Made by a program: the position numbers and the translations under genes. The notes under the pieces are model-generated. The model had not been told where the DNA came from and searched no databases. It was given only the letters and a program-made list of their open reading frames with translations. A stretch of 64,000 nt of DNA from Capnocytophaga sp. oral taxon 338 str. F0234 (lineage in GTDB: Bacteria; Bacteroidota; Bacteroidia; Flavobacteriales; Flavobacteriaceae): NCBI RefSeq assembly GCF_000192225.1, contig NZ_GL872413.1, positions 1,878,828-1,942,827 of the forward strand, written 5' to 3'. Below are positions 60,633-64,000 of this stretch, in pieces (the first letter of the stretch is position 1; each line of letters opens with the position of its first letter).

Positions 60633-61808
60633 TTATTTTCTGGTAGGTAGTGGATAAGTTCCCTCTACAAGGATACTCTTATCTACGTCTTGGATATTGC
60701 GATGACCAGAGAAAGCCATAGTGGTATCCATTTCGTCATAGAGGATTTGTAGAGCACGAGTTACCCCCTCTTCTCCATAGGCTCCAAGACCATATACGGG
60801 AGCACGACCGAGCATGATACCCTTAGCACCCAAAGCCCATGCCTTGAGCATGTTCTGTCCTGTATAGAAACCAGAGTCTATCCATACCTCTGTTTGGCTA
60901 CCTACAGCACTTACGATATCGGGTAAGGCTTTGATAGTGGAGATAGTATCGTCCATCTGGCGACCTCCGTGGTTGGAGACGATAATGGCATCAGCTCCGT
61001 ATTTTACCGCTTCTTGCGCATCTTCGGGGGTCATGATTCCCTTAAGGATAATAGGTCCTCCCCAAAGTTCCTTAATCTCAGCTATATCCTTCCAGCTAAG
61101 GCTTGGGTCAAACTGTTCTTTTGTCCAAGAAGAGAGTGAAGAAAGGTCGGATACGTTCTTGGCATGTCCTGCAATGTTGCGGAACGTCCAACGACGACTA
61201 CCAAATACATAACGCAAGCCCCAAGGAATTTTAGTAGAAAGATTAAGTAGATTAGGAATGGTAAATTTTGGAGGGGTAGAAAGTCCATTCTTAATATCAC
61301 GGTGGCGGTTTCCGAGCACTTGCAAATCCACAGTTACCATAAGAGCAGAACATTTGGCTTCCTTAGCACGGCGAATAAGGTCTTTCATAAACGCACGGTC
61401 ACGCATCACATAGAGCTGGAACCAGAAGGGTTCTACACCTGCCTCTACCAAATCCTCAATAGAACAGATGGACATAGTAGAAAGGGTAAAAGGAATACCG
61501 AACTTCTGAGCGGCTTTGGCCATGTGAATCTCCCCATCAGCCCACATCATTCCCATAAAGCCCACAGGAGCGGTCATAGCAGGGAATTTCACTTTTTGTC
61601 CCAACAGGGTAGTTTCAAGAGTACGGTTATCCATATCCACCAATATCCTTTGACGAAATTTGATAGGATTAAAGTCTGTTTCATTCTCACGATAGGTGGC
61701 TTGTGTCCAGGATCCTGTATCCACATATTCATAGAACATCTTAGGTACATTGTGCTTACAAACTACACGCAAGTCCTCAATATCAGTCATTTTTGTTAAA
61801 TCTCTCAT
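60633..61808 (-). CDS. FMN-dependent alpha-hydroxy acid dehydrogenase (L-lactate dehydrogenase-like)
   Basis: 391 residues from the ATG at 61808; a frame to 61883 overlaps the TACATTTG promoter on the minus strand (61881-61888), which excludes it. The TIM-barrel family motifs are clear: MTAPVGFMGMMWADGE, MVTVDLQVLGNRHRDIKNGL, the catalytic His in VSNHGGRQMD, and VWIDSGFYTGQNMLKAWALG with AIMLGRAPVYGLGAYG for FMN phosphate binding. It would oxidise L-lactate or a similar acid and pass electrons to the respiratory chain or oxygen. Solitary gene with its own terminator; no lctP permease nearby. L-lactate is the most likely substrate in a mixed oral community, but this is inferred. Confidence 0.85.
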   Translation of the reverse strand: MRDLTKMTDIEDLRVVCKHNVPKMFYEYVDTGSWTQATYRENETDFNPIKFRQRILVDMDNRTLETTLLGQKVKFPAMTAPVGFMGMMWADGEIHMAKAAQKFGIPFTLSTMSICSIEDLVEAGVEPFWFQLYVMRDRAFMKDLIRRAKEAKCSALMVTVDLQVLGNRHRDIKNGLSTPPKFTIPNLLNLSTKIPWGLRYVFGSRRWTFRNIAGHAKNVSDLSSLSSWTKEQFDPSLSWKDIAEIKELWGGPIILKGIMTPEDAQEAVKYGADAIIVSNHGGRQMDDTISTIKALPDIVSAVGSQTEVWIDSGFYTGQNMLKAWALGAKGIMLGRAPVYGLGAYGEEGVTRALQILYDEMDTTMAFSGHRNIQDVDKSILVEGTYPLPTRK

Positions 61809-62040
61809 TCTATAAATTTTTATTATATTGTTTTTATTAGAAATAAATTCAGTAAAAAAGTATCTTCTCCTTTTCGGTGGCAAATGTAAGAATTTATTTT
61901 AGTATATGTCATATTTATTTCTTATTTTTTTTATATATGGAAGAAAGATTCCCCATTCTTTATGATAGGATACAAGTTAAAGTCACTGAATACCTGTAGA
62001 CGAATATGTAATTCACATCAGTAAGATTTTGGGGTAGAAG
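61809..62040. other. Intergenic stretch with the lldD promoter
   Basis: Holds the minus-strand TACATTTG (61881-61888), leader bases, and AT-rich DNA with no further gene or clear hairpin. Confidence 0.45.
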
Positions 62041-62868
62041 CTAATAATCTTTACGATAGGTAGTCTTCCGTCTTCGCTTGAGAGGATCCTTGACCTCGGA
62101 GCGGAACATAGAGCGGAAAATCCTTACAATTACCATCACAAGTGACAAAGCGAAAAATATACACAGCACTTGTACCCATAGGGGTAATTCCTTGGTAAGC
62201 ACTCCATAGATAAGTCCCGCACATAGCCCCATAGTCATAGTGAGAATGACCCCATAGAGCAACCCTTGGGCTAAATAGTTGCCATAGTTCTTCATAGGTC
62301 GGTCGGTAAGATAGCCGTAAATTCCCCAATAGGCGAAAACTGCAATGACAAAAAATATAATTAGTGCTATGATTTTCACTACAATATATACATCTGTAAC
62401 AATGATCTCATCTGTGGAGGCTTTATAGCGAATGTCGTAGGAAGAATCCCCCCCTACATTAGTGGCAAAAGGCAGTGCTCGCTCTAATTCCTGCCCTGAC
62501 TCTACAGTAAACGTAACCACAGGCGTACCCATTTCTACATATCTTGTGCGTCCATCTGAATCTCTTTCCTCACTCGTATAGGTATCCTCATACCTTACCA
62601 CCTGAGCGGTATAGGGCTTAAAGTCACTATCAGAAGCCAGCTGATAGAGTTGTTTCACGGTACTTGTCCCTAAAAGTAACATAAAGGGGGTAAGCCCCAC
62701 CAATAGGGAGATAGGCACCCAGATAAAAAAGGCAGTGAGGCAGCCCGCTTTCCCTTTGTCTTTATCCTTAGACTTACGATTGCTTTTTCTGATAATCAGA
62801 TATGTAAGTCCTACTGAAATGGCAAAAAACAGGAAGACAATGATTCTATTGATAACTATTTCATCCAT
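62041..62868 (-). CDS. DUF3592-like membrane protein
   Basis: 275 residues. Four or five hydrophobic segments (about 7-25, 45-65, 160-180, 195-225, 225-250) and, between the second and third, a soluble loop with TAQVVRYEDTYTSEERDSDGR, VVTFTVESGQE and DIRYKASTDEIIVTDVY, the pattern of DUF3592 proteins of unknown function. The tail is Lys/Arg-rich. It follows the 338-residue secreted protein gene after 9 bases, in the same operon. Confidence 0.65.
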   Translation of the reverse strand: MDEIVINRIIVFLFFAISVGLTYLIIRKSNRKSKDKDKGKAGCLTAFFIWVPISLLVGLTPFMLLLGTSTVKQLYQLASDSDFKPYTAQVVRYEDTYTSEERDSDGRTRYVEMGTPVVTFTVESGQELERALPFATNVGGDSSYDIRYKASTDEIIVTDVYIVVKIIALIIFFVIAVFAYWGIYGYLTDRPMKNYGNYLAQGLLYGVILTMTMGLCAGLIYGVLTKELPLWVQVLCIFFALSLVMVIVRIFRSMFRSEVKDPLKRRRKTTYRKDY

Positions 62869-62877
62869 AAGCGGTTA

Positions 62878-63894
62878 TTATTGATATATCCTTCTTTTAG
62901 AAGGTTTTTCACATTCAGATACAAAAATGGTTTTAGGCTCCACCTTGAGCTTTTTAAGGTCTGTCTGATAACACTTGGGTTGTACAAAGTCAAACCTATA
63001 ATACTCAATATTATTTAGGGTATCCTTATAGATATTTTTACCTTTATCATACGCTAAAAAATCCCGATTAATAGGATCGGGCTTCACACTACCCCCTTTT
63101 ATCTTCATAAAAAACGCCTTAGGTTCTTCCAAGTTGGAGATACTAAGGAAGTCTTTAAGCTCCTTATCCCCTTGGTCTCCCGACTTCTCCTTAGCAAAAA
63201 GCACCTTTCTTAGCTCTTTCATAGGGATTTTATCAATTCCTTTTTTGAGTTCCCGTATAAGTTGCTTACTGCTCTCTACATCAGCTTGGTTAAAAAAGAG
63301 CAAACACTCATAGCCCTCTTTGGTTACCAAAGCGCCTGCCCCATCTATCTGGTATTCTGAAAGTTTCTGAAAAGAAATAAGAAAGTCATTATTATCCTGT
63401 AAGTCAATCTGATAGGTATTCTTTAGTTCACCAAAAAGTTGAGCAAACCCGAACGTTTTCAGATCTGTAATCAGAGAAAAAGAATTCCCTACCTCTTCTC
63501 TTGAGAACGTATGTACATAGCGAGAAGAAAGACAATTGGGGTTATCATTGAAAACTGAATATGTTTTTCCTTTCTCAAATCGGATATAGTTTTTCCCATC
63601 TTCAAAATTAGCAAAACGAATACGGACTTTGTCTTTCCCAATAGAGTCATTCCGCTGCCCATACACAACAAATAGTGGTTCCTTTTTCGGTTTGAAGAGG
63701 ATGATACCGTCCTTTTGAACCTCATAACTCCCTGGTACAGCTGTCATATAGCCCCAAAGGACAAATATTTTGTTAGGCAAGAGCATAATGCCCCCTCCAC
63801 GCCCTCTGTAATTGCCTGAAATATCTTTTTCTTGGGCATATACAAGGCTTCCTATAAAAGAGAAAGCCAGCAATAAGAGTATTTTTGTTTTCAT
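62878..63894 (-). CDS. Secreted protein of unknown function
   Basis: 338 residues with a signal peptide (1-20, SLVYAQ). The body is beta-rich and charged, starting EKDISGNYRGRGGGIMLLP; it has no motif I recognise. A SFQKLSEYQIDGAGAL segment and a Lys-rich middle are visible. It is the first gene of a pair with the DUF3592 gene. I would expect a periplasmic or surface protein. The end of another minus-strand gene lies upstream. Confidence 0.6.
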   Translation of the reverse strand: MKTKILLLLAFSFIGSLVYAQEKDISGNYRGRGGGIMLLPNKIFVLWGYMTAVPGSYEVQKDGIILFKPKKEPLFVVYGQRNDSIGKDKVRIRFANFEDGKNYIRFEKGKTYSVFNDNPNCLSSRYVHTFSREEVGNSFSLITDLKTFGFAQLFGELKNTYQIDLQDNNDFLISFQKLSEYQIDGAGALVTKEGYECLLFFNQADVESSKQLIRELKKGIDKIPMKELRKVLFAKEKSGDQGDKELKDFLSISNLEEPKAFFMKIKGGSVKPDPINRDFLAYDKGKNIYKDTLNNIEYYRFDFVQPKCYQTDLKKLKVEPKTIFVSECEKPSKRRIYQ

Positions 63895-63966
63895 GATATC
63901 AGTTTTAAAATTTCATCTTTCAACTGCTTGCAATTACGATTCCTTTGAAGATTGGCTAATTAGCCA

Positions 63967-64000
63967 TTATTTCTCTTCTTTGGGAAGGTCATTCACACTC
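63967..64000 (-). CDS. Possible C-terminal end of a gene continuing past the right edge
   Basis: On the minus strand the frame SVNDLPKEEK followed by a stop at 63967 is open to the window edge. Only ten codons are visible, so this is a guess based on its charged, tail-like composition. Confidence 0.3.
   Translation of the reverse strand, partial: SVNDLPKEEK

Noticed and set aside
61302-61799. 165-codon plus-strand frame opposite the lldD-like gene
   Set aside because: Antisense to a clearly conserved enzyme; translation has no family pattern and no promoter or start context.
61809-61883. N-terminal extension of the lldD-like protein
   Set aside because: The extension covers the promoter and reads as basic, non-conserved residues; the ATG at 61808 fits the family start.

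Overview
The window looks like a chromosomal segment of a low-GC member of the Flavobacteriaceae (Bacteroidota), most likely Capnocytophaga or a close relative. The evidence is the Bacteroidota-type promoters (TAnnTTTG about 5-10 bases before inferred starts, sometimes with TTG about 20 bases upstream), the near absence of Shine-Dalgarno sequences, and family-level markers such as large LepB, DUF4837, DUF6452/DUF6048, WbqC, PorT-like barrels, a tyrosine-ammonia-lyase-type enzyme of flexirubin producers, an OlsF/GlsF-type acyltransferase and DKNYY lipoproteins. No rRNA, tRNA, CRISPR array, insertion sequence or prophage was seen.

Layout. 0-6.4 kb: C-S lyase end, mltG, a decayed secreted-protein gene, aromatic amino acid ammonia-lyase, lnt, and a frameshifted DUF2807 gene. 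6.4-9.7 kb: cbpM-cbpA and an exbB-exbD-tonB operon. 9.7-12.2 kb: a candidate small RNA, a gene-poor stretch, and arginine decarboxylase with a structured leader. 12.2-17.8 kb: OmpA-family protein, LysM lipoprotein-like protein, trpS, smpB, trmN6. 17.8-20.2 kb: a TPP riboswitch with a terminator platform driving a TonB-dependent receptor. 20.2-32 kb: bifunctional acyltransferase, HIT, greA, barrel plus beta-helix lipoprotein, DUF4837, SDR, serine hydrolase, Prc protease, NadE. 32-34.1 kb: a decayed outer-membrane-protein gene, rpsU (bS21) with a perfect Shine-Dalgarno, DUF6452/DUF6048. 34.1-38.6 kb: lepB - nuclease/methyltransferase fusion - wbqC in one tight operon. 38.7-48.6 kb: ric, sucA, an LpxL-like acyltransferase, an E2 acyltransferase, recR, pheT.

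48.8-64 kb is accessory in character and, from the middle of it onward, visibly richer in G+C than the left part. It carries two YD-like secreted proteins plus a truncated duplicate, a run of five tandem DKNYY-family paralogues, a divergent AraC regulator next to a DUF417 (YkgB/RclC-like) membrane protein, an FMN-dependent alpha-hydroxy acid dehydrogenase, a DUF3592 protein and an unknown secreted protein. Each gene of the DKNYY run is preceded by a CTCAAAA heptamer array that abuts its start codon.

The most unusual items are: the single-chain PD-(D/E)XK nuclease-methyltransferase between lepB and wbqC (a candidate one-gene restriction-modification system); the DKNYY paralogue array with heptamer repeats at every start codon; the strong Shine-Dalgarno of rpsU in a genome that otherwise lacks them; a family of near-identical terminator hairpins at four loci; and the candidate regulatory leader of arginine decarboxylase. 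All functions are inferred from sequence reading alone; no database search was run.
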